Origin: Ichthyophis bannanicus
Lineage: Eukaryota; Chordata; Amphibia; Gymnophiona; Ichthyophiidae
Reading direction: 5' to 3'
Length of the DNA stretch: 64,000 nt
Assembly (NCBI GenBank): GCA_033557465.1
Contig: CM066040.1
Coordinates: 325,084,297-325,148,296 of the forward strand
Notes under the pieces: model-generated
Database searches by the model: none
What the model was told of the DNA's origin: nothing
Seen by the model: only the letters and a program-made list of their open reading frames with translations
In this document: in pieces, positions 11,646-21,495 of the stretch
Layout of the letters: every line of letters starts with the position of its first letter
How positions within the stretch are numbered: position 1 is the stretch's first letter
Program-made: the position numbers and the translations under genes

Positions 11646-11663
11646 TTTGGTGTCAGAGGTGAG
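11646..11663 (+). other. primer-binding site, tRNA-Leu type
   Basis: Just inside the 5' LTR the sequence TTTGGTGTCAGAGGTGAGG begins with the TGG that pairs with a tRNA CCA end. TGGTGTCAGA followed by a purine-rich stretch is the form seen when tRNA-Leu is the primer, as in HERV-L type elements. The exact isoacceptor is inferred. Confidence 0.65.
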
Positions 11664-11703
11664 GATTTCCCCGTTGCACTGGGATTTCCAGACTTCCTAA
11701 ATT

Positions 11704-11824
11704 GCTGCAGCTTTGGTAGCTGCACTGGGATTTCCAGACTTTCTAAATTGACGTCGCTTTGGTAGCTCGTCTCGGGAATGCGCTTTGGTAGCGCTATGCA
11801 TAATATGCGCTTTGGTAGCGCTAT
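11704..11824 (+). promoter_or_regulatory. four stem-loops with a common CTTTGGTAG loop in the viral leader
   Basis: Four times within 120 bp the leader carries GCTTTGGTAGC, each time between complementary but different flanks: TGCAGC/GCTGCA (706-711 with 719-724 of the 11,700 block), GC plus GACG/CGTC (11750-11771), GCGC/GCGC (11780-11794) and GCGC/GCGC again (11807-11821). The last two lie in a 27-bp tandem duplication; the first two lie in a separate diverged tandem duplication that includes CTGGGATTTCCAGACTT. A constant 7-base loop with changing paired stems suggests an RNA structure, as found in retroviral dimerisation or packaging leaders. Function is inferred. Confidence 0.55.
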
Positions 11825-12046
11825 GCATAACAGGGACGTCCTGCTGGGCCTGTGGTAATACCCTTTTCCTTCTCTGTGGCTTGTGTGATTGTGTGAGCTT
11901 GGCAAGATGCCCCTGCCTCAACCTGAAGCGACAGCGCTAGTGACGGTTGTTGGCAGAAAGCAAGTGGCCAAGCGTGCGATTGTTGGATATTAATTAGAGG
12001 ATGGGGGGGGTCCCAAGGTAAGTGGACCACTCCAGAATCCATAGGA

Positions 12047-13246
12047 GTGCATGCGCAGCCAAATGTTATGATAAGGTTTAAAACTGCAGCTAAGAAAGCA
12101 TCCTATTCTCGCCGTACCCCGGTCCCTCCTGGCGCACCCCCGGCAGATGGGGAGACGCCGAAGGAATACGTAGAGAGAGTGGCAGGGGGTTATTATACTA
12201 ATCCCTGGGTGGATAATATGGCGGGGTGGACAGAAGGTTTACATAGCTCAAATCCTTTTCCCAGGGAACCCTCATAACCCCTTTCATAAGCTGGATTCAA
12301 ATGACGTGAGAACTTCTAACAGTGATAGAGTGACAGGAGACCCTACCTCTAAGGGCCATATATACACCCAGTATCCTTTTCTAACTATTGGTAACCAGCT
12401 TGTTGTTAAGCCCCTGGATCCCGCCATCCTTTCTTCTATTTTACAGCATGCCCCGAACCCCATGAAAATGCCAGCTGCCACTGTGCACTACTTGCAACGT
12501 ATGACTCGTGGTTTGCAGTGTACGATGCAGGACTACCGCCTCATTATTGAGGGTGTCCTGGGGTATGATGAAGAAACCCCATTTGATTTTTCGAATCCTT
12601 ATGAGACGCCGGATGATTCTAATTATCCCCTCCAATATCCCGAGGTGATAAAAAAAGATGTGGGACGAAGTGTTAGAAGAGTTTGAGCATTTATTTGGGG
12701 CGAAACAGAATCTTGCTGCATCTATTGCATGCGTGCAGGAACCAGGGGAAGGAGATTCACAGTTTGTGCAAAGGTTTCATAAGTGTTGGAAGGAAGAGGC
12801 AGGTTTATCACAGGAAGGCCTGATGGCTTCGATGTATATTCAGATGCTGTTTGGGGCTATGCGCCCCGAAGTGACTGTAGCATGTAAGCGAATGATAGAT
12901 GCTTGGTTTAGCATGATTCCAGCAGAATTAGAGAAGGTAATATTAACGAAGGAAGCGGCGGGATGCTTTGCAGATATGGATGTTAAGAAAGGTAAAATTT
13001 CTCATGCTTGGCAGCAGGATATTGGTTGCCAGCAATCCTACCCCGGGGGATATCAACCCCCGGGGCCTCAGTGGTCGCAATCTCGGGGGTGGAGGGGACA
13101 GCGGGGCTGGTTTTGAGGTGGGCGGGGTGGTGGAAGAGGAATAGGGCAGGGAATATCTAGGAATCAGATTTGTTTTCATTGTAAGCAACAAGGACATTGG
13201 AAAAATGAGTGCCCTTACATGGCAGGTAGCGGCCCCAGGCAGACTT
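12047..13246 (+). pseudogene. retroviral gag remnant
   Basis: Three consecutive pieces in different frames: 12047-12277, 12306-12686 and 12658-13246. The middle and last pieces contain a capsid-like region (EEFEHLFGAK, FVQRFHKCWKEEAG, RPEVTVACKRM). A basic Gly/Arg-rich stretch follows, broken by TGA at 13114-13116, then one CCHC zinc knuckle at 13171-13212 (C-x2-C-x4-H-x4-C). A single knuckle is usual for gamma-type gag. The protein would package viral RNA and form the core. At least two frameshifts and a stop make it non-functional. The matrix region is not clearly recognisable. Confidence 0.75.
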
Positions 13247-13379
13247 AAGGGGGTGGGCTTTGCCCCTCCCGCGATGCCATCGGCACTACTCCCTCCCCCA
13301 TCTAGTAGCCCCGCAACCCCTGTTATCCCTATTACATGGCAACAGCCCCCGCAATGCCCATAGGGCTGCCCTGAGACAA

Positions 13380-13792
13380 CGGTTCCGATCTGGGTTCAGT
13401 TAACGGGTGGATGGAAGGAGCCCCCTTGTTGTACGTTGTGCATTAATGGCCAGCAAGTCTCCTTTGTAAATGATATGGGAGTGACTTGCGCTACATTGCA
13501 TGCCTCTGTTTGTAGGGAACCCTTAACGCCAGGTCTTGCCTCAGTTGGGATAAATGGAACCTCTACCCCCACATGGATTACATCCCCGTTGTCTGTCTCC
13601 GCGCTTGGTAACAATACTGTTCTGTTTACACATTCATTTACGATTATTCCCTCATGTCCAGTGAGTCTCCTGGGGCGGGACCTGTTGTGTCGCTTAGAAG
13701 CAGTAACTATTAGTAATTCAAATGGCTCTTTTGCCTTGCACTCTCCCTTTTTTATTAAATATGATTTCTACAGAGGCGCATGGGTTGTCTAA
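13380..13792 (+). pseudogene. retroviral aspartic protease remnant
   Basis: A frame of about 118 codons follows gag and overlaps the start of the RT frame. It has the protease layout: an active-site region at about 13466-13477 where the usual D-T/S-G-A reads DMGV, and a distal LLGRDLLCRL motif at about 13669-13698 that matches the conserved GRD segment. The altered active site means no activity is expected. Family role: cleavage of the gag-pol polyprotein. Confidence 0.7.
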
Positions 13793-15930
13793 GATTCTTC
13801 CTAAACTCTGGGCCACCTCCCCAACTGACGCCAGGTTGGTCCCCTGTACGCCGTACGTGGCACGTTTGAAGGATCCTCAAGCTGTCATCTGTATTCAACA
13901 GTACCCTTTGTCTGGCCCTAAGGAAACTGCTTTGCAGTCCATGATCCAGGATTTTGTTGCAGCAGGTATTGTAGTTCCTACTGTTTCTCCTTATATTACG
14001 CCTGTGAATCCTGTCCCTAAGGGGGATGAGTTCCGTTTTACCCAGGATTTACGGGCTGTAAATCAGCTCGTTGTCCCGCTGGCATCGGTGATGCCCAATA
14101 TTGCCGGGCTACTTACTCTTATCCCTATGGAAGCTAAATGCTTCACGGTTATTGATTTAGCTAATGCCTTCTTTAGTGTACTACTTGATCCCATCACGCA
14201 GCCTCTTATGGCTTTCACACATGCAGGCAAACAATATACCTGGACTCACCTGCCGCAGGGATACATTGATTCCCTGGCGGCGTATTCTCTTGTTCTTAAG
14301 GCATCAATTGAAATGTGGCATCCGCCTTGTTCCTCCACCCTTCTCCAGTATATGGACGATTTGTTGTTATGTTCGAAAACAATCACAGAATGTGAAAACG
14401 ACTCTGTATCCTTGCTCTGCCATTTAGCCTCCCTTGGACATAAGGCTTCTCTAAAAAAGCTCCAGTGGTGTTGTGAGCGTGTTACCTACTTGGAGTTTGT
14501 GTGGTCCCCTAGAAACTGGGTGCTCTCTCCCGCCCAAGTACAGGCAATTATAAAATGATCTCCTCCAACAACAGTGACACAAATGCTGGCTTTCCTTGGA
14601 TTAGTATCCTTCTGTCGCACTTGGACCCCGGACTGTGCTTATTGGGATTCCATATTGTGAAGGGCTACTTTGTAGTTACCAGGCTCTGCATCTATTGAAT
14701 GGACCGAAGAAATGCTTTCTGCATTTGCTGCTTTGAAAAAGCTGCTTATCTTGGCTCCTACACTTGGACTACCCGACTATGGGAAAATGTTTTACTTATA
14801 TGTAAGGGAAGAGGGAGGAACTATGGCAGCTAATTTGGCTCAAGACCACGGAGGGGGGAGGGGGGATGTGCCCAGTCACATATTTATTGAAAAAATTGCC
14901 CCTCCAGGTACAGGGTATGCCTGCATGTTTGCGAGCCCTGACGGCTTCGGCTATTGCCGTACAGATGACTATCCCGATTACCCTCTCTCATGAGACTATT
15001 CTGTTTTCTACCCATTCTGTTTTAAATGTGTTAAAGAACCTTACTACGCAACACATGACAGCCCAGTGCCTTAGTGGGTATGAGGTGATTTTAACAACCA
15101 CTGAAGGATTGTCGGTTAAACAGCAATCCGCTGCCTTTATCCCGATGCTGGCCTTGCAGGCCTTAATGCGCCCAGTAGATGATTCTGAGTTGCCCCAAGA
15201 AGAACATGATTGCTTAAAGATGATTAACTTTGAGATGTCAGTACGTCCTGATTTGCCCTCCTCCCCGCTCCCGGACGCTCCACATATATTTGTGGACGGG
15301 AGCTATGTCCGTCCCACAGACAACGCCTACATTGCTTCTTATGCCATTGTAGAACTCCCAAATATTTTGCATGAAGCCCAGTTATTACCTTATGGTTCTG
15401 CACAAGCTGCAGAATTGGTAGCGCTTACTAGAGCCTGTAAATTATTTGCTGATAAACGTGTTGACATTTATACAGATTCCAGGTATGCCTTTGGGGTGGT
15501 GCATGGTTTTTGTCTCTTATGGGGTCATAGGTGTTGGAAAATGGTAGATGGTAAACCAATTTCTCATGCACAATTGGTTAATGAACTGTTGGCCGCCTTA
15601 TGTAAACCCAAAGAAGTCGCCGTTATTAAATGTGCCGCCCACAGATATGACACTTCTATTGCCTCTCAAGGTAATGCCTTAGTTGATCTTGCAGCCAAAC
15701 AGTGTGCACAAGCCCAAATTGAACTTTTATGTAGTAATAATATCTCTCAGGGCATGCCAACAGTTTCTTACTATTTGTCTGATCCTTTACTGTCTGAATA
15801 TTATGTTTCCCCTCTTGAGCATTCTTTTCCTCTGCACCACTTGCAGGCTGCTGCAGATCCCGAGGATATTATGTATTGGGAACAGCACAATATGAGTTTA
15901 AATTCAGCACAGATTTGGCAGGAAAAAGGG
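13722..15930 (+). pseudogene. retroviral RT and RNase H remnant
   Basis: RT occupies 13722-14558: FTQDLRAVN, an LPQG box and the catalytic YMDDLLL at about 14350-14370 are intact, and a TGA at 14556-14558 interrupts the connection. Similar sequence continues past the stop (QMLAFLGLVSFCR) with frame changes near 14700-14870. RNase H is at about 15285-15660, in a frame running from 14866, with DGS (first Asp), a Glu in AQAAELVAL and YTDSRYAF, so three of the acidic residues are present. The product would convert viral RNA into DNA. Multiple disruptions make it a pseudogene. Confidence 0.85.
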
Positions 15931-16967
15931 AGGGGGGGGGCGAAGAGGGCTACCGAAAGCAGCAGCCCCTCTCTTAATTGGTCAAGTACATGGGGTAGGT
16001 CATAAAAACAGAAAGACGGTTCTTAAGGAGTTACAGAAAATATTTGTTTGCAGAGATTTGCCTCATTTAATAGAATCACAACTGAGTCAATGCTTAGTAT
16101 GGGCTAGGAATAATGTTCAGAAGGGAAAAGCAATAGGACAATTGCAACATTTACCCCCACCCCAAGGCCCGTTTCAGGCCCTACAGGTAGATTTCACATG
16201 TATGCCACGATCGATAGGGGGCTATAAGTATTTGTTGGTCATTGTAGATAGGTTTTCAAAGTGGCCAGAGGCTTTTCCCACGACTGGGGAAGATGCTAGA
16301 ACAGTAGCAAAAATTCTCTGTAAGGAAGTTGTTCCCCGCTTTGGGTGTCCCCTTTCTATAGATTCTGATCAGGGACCAGTGTTCACCTCTAAGGTGTTAC
16401 AACAGATTACTCAGATGTTTGCCATTGATTGGAAATTTTATGTCCCATATCACCCACAGTCATCAGGGATAGTAGAACAAATGAATCGAACAATTAAAGA
16501 AAAATTAAAAAAGGCTATACAACACGCCCCAGGAAGGTGGCCAGATTAGGCTAACCCCCGGGGCATCTGGATTCTCTCCTTTTGAAATTCTGATGGGACG
16601 ACCCTTCCTCTTACCCTGGAAATGGCTCGAGGGAACGGTGATAATGGAGGATGACTTGTTGCTGGCACAGGAAGAATATGCTACACAGCTAGCTAAATAT
16701 TTATGCATGGTGTCTGAACAAGTGTACAATGCTTTCCCTTTTACTTCTACAGAACCGACGCACCCATTCCGCCCGAGAGACCGTGTGCTGGTAAAGCTGT
16801 TTCATAAGAAGGGCCAGTGGGATCCACCGTTTGGAGATCCGGAGGAGATTATTGCAGTTACTCGCACAGGCGTGCTGACTGATAAGTATCTGACCTGGGT
16901 ACACACCTCACTCGTCAAGAGTGCACCGGAGGATTCCTGGAAGACGCCTGACTCGCCCCAGCCATGA
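15931..16967 (+). pseudogene. retroviral integrase remnant
   Basis: The N-terminal zinc region around 15980-16110 has its two His, but the second Cys of the CxxC reads Trp (CLVW). The catalytic core at about 16180-16500 keeps a DD35E-like arrangement: Asp in LQVDFT, Asp in IDSDQGPVF and Glu in SGIVEQMNR. A frameshift near 16549 leads to a C-terminal part (16593-16967) with a PRDRVLVKLFHKKG segment typical of gamma-type integrases. It would insert viral DNA into chromosomes. The C-terminus lies about 220 bp from the 3' LTR, leaving no room for env. Confidence 0.85.
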
Positions 16968-17177
16968 GGACCTTGGACGCAGGCACATCGGACAGAGAAC
17001 AATGCAAAATGGATTCAGGCCCTGCAGAGCTCCACCACGTTTATGTACTCTTATACACCTGTTTCCACGGTGGCTGATGCACCTGAGCATGCCACCACAG
17101 ACCTCCAGTTAATAATGCCTGCTTAACTGTCCTTCAGAAGACTGTTTGGCTGTTCTTATAGTGGGCCTATGCAGGCC

Positions 17178-17189
17178 CAAAGGGTGGAT
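17178..17189 (+). other. polypurine tract before the 3' LTR
   Basis: CCAAAGGGTGGAT directly precedes the TG of the 3' LTR. The AAAGGGTGGA run is the expected plus-strand priming site, though it is short and interrupted by a T. Confidence 0.55.
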
Positions 17190-17363
17190 TGATAGGGGAA
17201 AATAAGGCTTAAAGTGTGTGTACAGGAGGACTAAGAGGCCCGCAAGGGAAAATAGGAATCCTGTATATATCTATATATGGAAAGGAATGTGCTGTGCTAA
17301 GACAAATTGATTGTTCTACACGGAGACAACTAACATCTGTGAAGTTACTGATAAGCTGTGGTG

Positions 17364-19093
17364 GGCCTCAGGGGATTTTTTATTTATTTATTTATTTAAC
17401 AGTATTTCTAAACCGCCTTATCATAATAATCAAGGTGGTATCACAGCAAACAATCTGGTAGTGTGAGTGTGTTATACATGCAGTGGGGGTGAAAATTTAG
17501 TTGGGTGCGTGTTGTGTTGTGTGCTAGATTCGTTTGAGTTATGTACAATGTGGGCTATATACAGTGGTGCTAAAAACATCTTATATACATACAGTGTTAG
17601 GCGGTGACGTGTGCTGATATACAGCTATTTAGACTATGTGATGTGTCCATAGTGTTCTATGAACAGCATGGTTTTCAGCTGTTTCCTAAAGTCCTTGAGG
17701 TCTGTAGTTGCCCTCAAATCGTCCGGTAGTTTGTTCCATATTGTTGGAGCAGCCATGGAGAGTGCTCGGTCTGTTGTGTCCTTGCGTGTGTGTTTGTATT
17801 CACTTGGGGTGCTGACTCGGTTGTGAGTTTGTTTTCTTCTTGGACGTGTACTGGTGTCTGGTTGTATGAGGGTGTGCAGGCTGTTGGCTGATGTGTGCTG
17901 TTTTATCTTGTATAGGTTTATGATAGTTTTGTATCTGATGCGTGCACTGATTGGAAGCCAGTGTAAGTCCTTTAAGATGGGTGTGATGTGCTCCTGTCTT
18001 GCAGTTCCGGATATGATTCGTGCTGCGGTGTTTTGTGCCAGTTGGAGTGGTTTGATGGCTTGTTTCTGTAGACCAAGGTATATCGGATTGCAGAAGTCCA
18101 GTAGTGGGGTTATCAGAGCTTGACATACGGTACGGAAGTGTTCTGGGGCGAGGAGTGGTTTCAGTCTCCTGATGAATCGCATCTTGTAGTAGGCTTTTTG
18201 TATTGTTTTGCCTATGTGTGGCTTGAGATTGAGTTTATTGTCCAGCGTAACCCCGAGGTATCTCACTTCTGACCTTATTGGTATAGTAGTGTTTTGTATC
18301 TTTATATTCGGTGGGTGTATGAAGCTTTGGTTCCGAGTGATGATTAAAGCTTCAGTCTTGTTGTAGTTTATTGCGAGGTTGTTGTCCTGACACCAATTGG
18401 TCATTTGTGTAAGGCAGTCTGTTATCTTAGAGAAGTCCGGGTTGTCGATTGATATCGGGGTGTATATCATGATGTCGTCCGCATAGATTGTGTATTGAAT
18501 GTTGTTCTCTTTCATGATGTTGCATATTGGTTGGATGTAGATGTTAAATAGGAGTGCTGAGAGCGCAGATCCTTGAGGTACTCCTTGATGGATTTTGATG
18601 GGTCGGGAGGTGATGTGTCCCACCTTGACCTGTAGCTGTCTTTCGGTTAGGTACGAGTGGAACCATTTCAGTGTGATGCCGTGTATACCAGTGTTTTTTA
18701 GTCTTTCCAGGAGTATGTTGTGGTCCACTGTGTCGAATGCTGAGGAGATGTCGATGAAGATCATTATGATTCCATTCCTGGTATTGTCAATTATTCTTAG
18801 GATGCTGTCGAAGAGGTAGATCAGTAGCGTTTCGACACCGTGGTTGGGACGAAATCCGTGTTGGTTGTCGTCGAGTGTTTCATGTTTGTCGATGTGATCC
18901 TGAAGTTGTAGTTGAACCGCTTTTTCAATGATTTTTGCGAGGAAGGGTATGCTGGAGATTGGTCGGGACGCTGCTGGATCTTTTTTGTCGAGAGTTGTTT
19001 TCTTTGTGATTGGTCTTACTGATGCAAGTTTTAGTTGCTTTGGCATGATTCCTTGAGTGAGTGAGTCGTGTGCTTGATGAGTTTATGACGTAT
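17364..19093 (-). mobile_element. 5'-truncated L2-like LINE (antisense) in the LTR
   Basis: The minus-strand element starts inside the RT domain (right end, about 19090) and ends with a TTTATTTATTTATTTAT tail on the plus strand at about 17378-17398, preceded by the shared 3' motif (plus-strand AACCGCCTTATCA...AAGGTGG). The RT frame is uninterrupted, so this is one of the youngest insertions in the window, and it post-dates the provirus. Confidence 0.9.
17634..19046 (-). CDS. L2-like LINE reverse transcriptase (5'-truncated)
   Basis: A 470-codon frame without stops that encodes the RT and C-terminal region of an L2-like ORF2. From the N-terminus: RPISSIPFLAKIIEKAV, QHGFRPNHGVETLL, FIDISSAFDTVDH (first catalytic Asp), GVPQGSALSALLFNIY, the catalytic YADDIM, LGVTLDNKL, then TPLLDFCN, HWLPI and TIWNKLPDDLR toward the C-terminus. 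The family's apurinic endonuclease should precede it but was lost by 5' truncation, so the apparent Met at 19046 is internal, not the true start. It would reverse-transcribe its own RNA at a nicked target. It is probably not expressed here, since it lacks its promoter and lies antisense to the LTR. Confidence 0.9.
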   Translation of the reverse strand: MPKQLKLASVRPITKKTTLDKKDPAASRPISSIPFLAKIIEKAVQLQLQDHIDKHETLDDNQHGFRPNHGVETLLIYLFDSILRIIDNTRNGIIMIFIDISSAFDTVDHNILLERLKNTGIHGITLKWFHSYLTERQLQVKVGHITSRPIKIHQGVPQGSALSALLFNIYIQPICNIMKENNIQYTIYADDIMIYTPISIDNPDFSKITDCLTQMTNWCQDNNLAINYNKTEALIITRNQSFIHPPNIKIQNTTIPIRSEVRYLGVTLDNKLNLKPHIGKTIQKAYYKMRFIRRLKPLLAPEHFRTVCQALITPLLDFCNPIYLGLQKQAIKPLQLAQNTAARIISGTARQEHITPILKDLHWLPISARIRYKTIINLYKIKQHTSANSLHTLIQPDTSTRPRRKQTHNRVSTPSEYKHTRKDTTDRALSMAAPTIWNKLPDDLRATTDLKDFRKQLKTMLFIEHYGHIT

Positions 19094-20015
19094 GTATATG
19101 TTTCTGTTAATGTATAAAAGACAGCCAGCCCCTCTAACCTATGGAATAAACTTACATACTACTTATGTGTGAGTTTGTGTGTTTGTTCCCCTGGAATTCC
19201 AGACAGAGAAGGTAAGGTGATTCCTCAGCCCAGAGGATTAATGGACGTCCCGAGGGTAAGTGGTATATAGTTCTGGGAAAGGAATAACCCACACTAACAA
19301 TTTCCATTCAGCCTTCCAAGCCCTAATCCTTCCTCATGCCGATTACTGTAACACAATATACCACGGTCTCCCGCAGTCCACCCTCCTCCCACTACAAACT
19401 GTCCTCCACACTGCTGCACGCATCATACAAAGAGCATCCAAATCTGACAGAATCACTCCTATACTCAAACAACTCCACTGGCTACCACTCACCAGAAGAA
19501 TCATGTACAAAACCCTACTACTAACACACAAGGCTCTCCACTGCTCCCCTGCAAACCCTTCTTCAACCCCTCAAACCCAACAGACTACGAAGACTCTCTA
19601 TGACCCACAAACTCAATATACCACGCTCCAGAACAAAGCACTCACAACAAGCATGCCACCGAGCCTTCAAACTATATGCACCCTCCCTATGGACCACACT
19701 TCCAAATCATGTAAGAAACATCTCTGACCTCCATTCCTTCCACAAACAGCTCAAAACCTTCATGTTTTCAAAACACTTCAACCCTGACTCCGAACCAGGA
19801 TCATACTGATCCCCTCAGTAAATGTGCCCACTGAAATTGCTAACTCTACAGACCTACTCATTACATGTATATAGTTACAATGTTCCCTGTACATAGTTCC
19901 TTGTACATAGTTGGCTGTTATATGTAATTTGAATCTCTTCTGTTCAATGTAAACTGCTTTGACCCAGTGAAAAGCGGTATATAAGCTTGGCTAAATAAAA
20001 TAAACTCAATAAACT

Positions 20016-20404
20016 ATCACCCCTCAAGGTAGTTTACAAGGAACTCAATGAACTACTACAGTGAACATCAACAAATTCAATATTTCAAACATTGCATGCA
20101 GGCCTTTAGGATACAGAGAGGTTAGGTCGACCTTTTTACAGTTAACTGGCAATCTACTTCCGGTGACACTGCCAAGAAAACCCAGGAGCTTCTGGGTCGC
20201 CAGGAGTCAGGACTGACTCGAAGGCACACATTGCATGTACATTGAGCAGATCTGTGTTATGATTCTTACAGTGTGATGAAGTATATCATCATGGGAAATA
20301 TGTGTAATATGTAGGTTATACCAATGGGGGGAGGTATATGAATGTGGCAGATTCGGGATTTATGTGGGGTGTAGATTCTGATTTTCAATTCTGTTTTGAT
20401 AATA
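20016..20404. other. short RTE/SINE-tail relic and unassigned DNA
   Basis: Around 20150-20232 the sequence AAGAAAACCCAGGAGCTTCTGGGTCGCCAGGAGTCAGG...GACTCGAAGGCA (not given in full) has the form of the 3' end shared by RTE-BovB LINEs and their SINEs: a GTCGCC...AGTCGGA...GACTC pattern. Compare the inverted BovB ends at 34340 and 40720. The rest holds nothing I recognise. Confidence 0.4.
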
Positions 20405-21495
20405 TTCAATAAATTAATATGTTTTGAGTCTCTTTCTGAATGTAGTTAGTTCATTTATTTCCCTTAGGCTGTCTGGGAGTGCGTTCCAGAGGACTGGAGA
20501 GTAGAAGGTGAATGCCCTATTGGCTGTTGATTGGTTAGCTTTCCTGAATTCCTTAGGGATTGTTAGTAAGTTTTGCGTACATTCCCTTGTTTGTCTTGTT
20601 TCTGGTCGTATCTGTATTAGTGAATTGAGGTACGTTGGCACTATGTTCTTTATTGATTTGAAGGAGGTCATTAGTGTCTTGTATTTGATTCTTTGTGTTA
20701 CCGGCAGCCAATGTAGATGGTGTAGGATGGGTGTTATGTGTTCTGACCTGGCTACCTTCATTATGGTGCGTGCAACAGTGTTCTGTGCCATGTGTAGGGT
20801 GCTCAAAGTTTGCTTGGGGAGGCCCTGGAGGATACTGTTGTCAAAATCAAAGTGGGGACAGATCATTGCTTGTGACACAGAACGGAAGTCGTCAGTTGAC
20901 AGGAGAGGTCTTAGGTTTTGCATCCGTCTTGTTTTATTGTAAATTGTTCATGTTGTCATATCAATGTGTTTTATCAGGCTGATGTTCTGGTCCAAAAGAA
21001 TTCCAAGGTATTAGATTTCCTTTTTCACCTTTAATGAGGCATCGTTTACCTAAAGTTGCTGAGGCAGCGAGAATGCTTTGTTTCTGGAGATTATAAGTCA
21101 AAACACAAGAGAAGAAGGTATCCGCAAGGGCAAGCCAGACAAAAAGCGGAAACCAAAACCTAGGCCTACACACAAGAAAGGTAATATGTAAAACACTTTA
21201 TTGAAGGACCCTTCAATAAAGTGTTTTGCATATTACCTTTCTTGTGTGTAGGCCTAGGTTTTGGTTTCCGCTTTTTGTCTGGAGATTATAAGGACAGTCT
21301 TTTTTAGATTTATTGTAAGGTTGAAGGAGCTGAGTCAGTGTGAGACATCGTTGAAACATTTGACTATTTTCTGGTAGTTTGGCTCTAATGTTTTGAATGT
21401 TGTGAAAAGCATTATGTCATGTGCATATATTCTGTAATCAACGTTGTGTGCTCTGATTATGTCGCAGATGGGCTGGAGGTAGATGTTGAAGAGTC
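20405..21495 (-). mobile_element. L2-like LINE (antisense) with foldback insert
   Basis: The minus-strand frame 20414-20923 (169 codons) encodes the C-terminal region of an L2-like ORF2: MICPHFDFDNSILQGLPK, HITPILHHLHWLPVT and LWNALPDSLREI. Farther right, on both sides of an insertion at 21098-21277, the RT region continues and includes a changed catalytic box (YAHD for YADD, around 21425-21440). The 5' end is truncated near 21495. Several stops and frame changes mark an old copy. Confidence 0.82.
21098..21277. mobile_element. foldback insert with 73-bp arms and 15-bp target duplication
   Basis: A 180-bp insertion bounded by two exact copies of TCTGGAGATTATAAG (21083-21097 and 21278-21292). 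Its right-hand part is a near-perfect inverted repeat: 21135-21207 pairs with 21210-21282 with one mismatch in 73 and a 2-base spacer. The arm reaches into the target duplication. The 15-bp duplication is typical of LINE-machinery retroposition, so this is probably a retro-inserted RNA copied back on itself. The left arm reads as a short Lys-rich open stretch (KPDKKRKPKPRPTHKKG) ending at TAA 21190; that could be the tail of a gene transcript, but I cannot name it. Confidence 0.75.

Larger units (their letters stand above)
11260..19299 (+). mobile_element. endogenous retrovirus, gag-pro-pol, env absent
   Basis: A provirus with both LTRs (starting TGATAGGGG, ending CACTAACA), a primer-binding site, gag, protease, RT-RNase H and integrase remnants, and a polypurine tract. 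It is flanked by the 5-bp duplication ATTTC at 11255-11259 and 19300-19304. About 6.3 kb is viral; 17364-19093 is a later LINE insertion inside the 3' LTR. Only about 220 bp separate the end of integrase from the 3' LTR, so there is no env. Pol motifs and a single CCHC knuckle resemble class I (gamma/epsilon-like) viruses, while the tRNA-Leu-type primer site and 5-bp duplication are unlike typical gammaretroviruses. Several frameshifts and stops show it is non-functional. Confidence 0.9.
17190..19299 (+). repeat. 3' LTR, split by an antisense LINE
   Basis: The LTR is in two pieces, 17190-17363 and 19094-19299, that together match the 5' LTR from TGATAGGGG to CACTAACA. The break falls after CTGTGGTG; the sequence resumes at GTATATGTTTCTG with the TATAAAA box and AATAAA signal in the right part. 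The intervening 1.7 kb is an L2-like LINE. Confidence 0.9.
9551..20015 (+). mobile_element. L2-like LINE split by a SINE and an endogenous retrovirus
   Basis: An old L2-like element whose body is 9551-11259 plus 19305-20015. The left part holds [13 protein letters not shown] (about 10374-10412), a GVPQGS box (about 10828) and YANDIML (about 10927; the expected YADD has an Asn). The right part resumes exactly after the provirus and ends with RIIQRASKSDRITPIL, HWLPL, a 3' AAGCGGTATATAAG motif and an AATAAA-rich tail at about 19970-20010. Reading straight across the provirus, with one ATTTC removed, restores an uninterrupted stretch of this LINE. The reading frame is broken by many stops, indicating considerable age. 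The 5' limit is approximate. Confidence 0.8.

Noticed and set aside
16967..17190. Short env remnant after integrase
   Set aside because: The 220 bp contain only short frames (to about 63 codons) without signal peptide, fusion peptide or transmembrane features; it is better described as env absent.
21135..21282. microRNA or siRNA precursor
   Set aside because: A near-perfect 73-bp hairpin is compatible in principle, but the target duplication shows a retro-insertion, and there is no evidence of expression.
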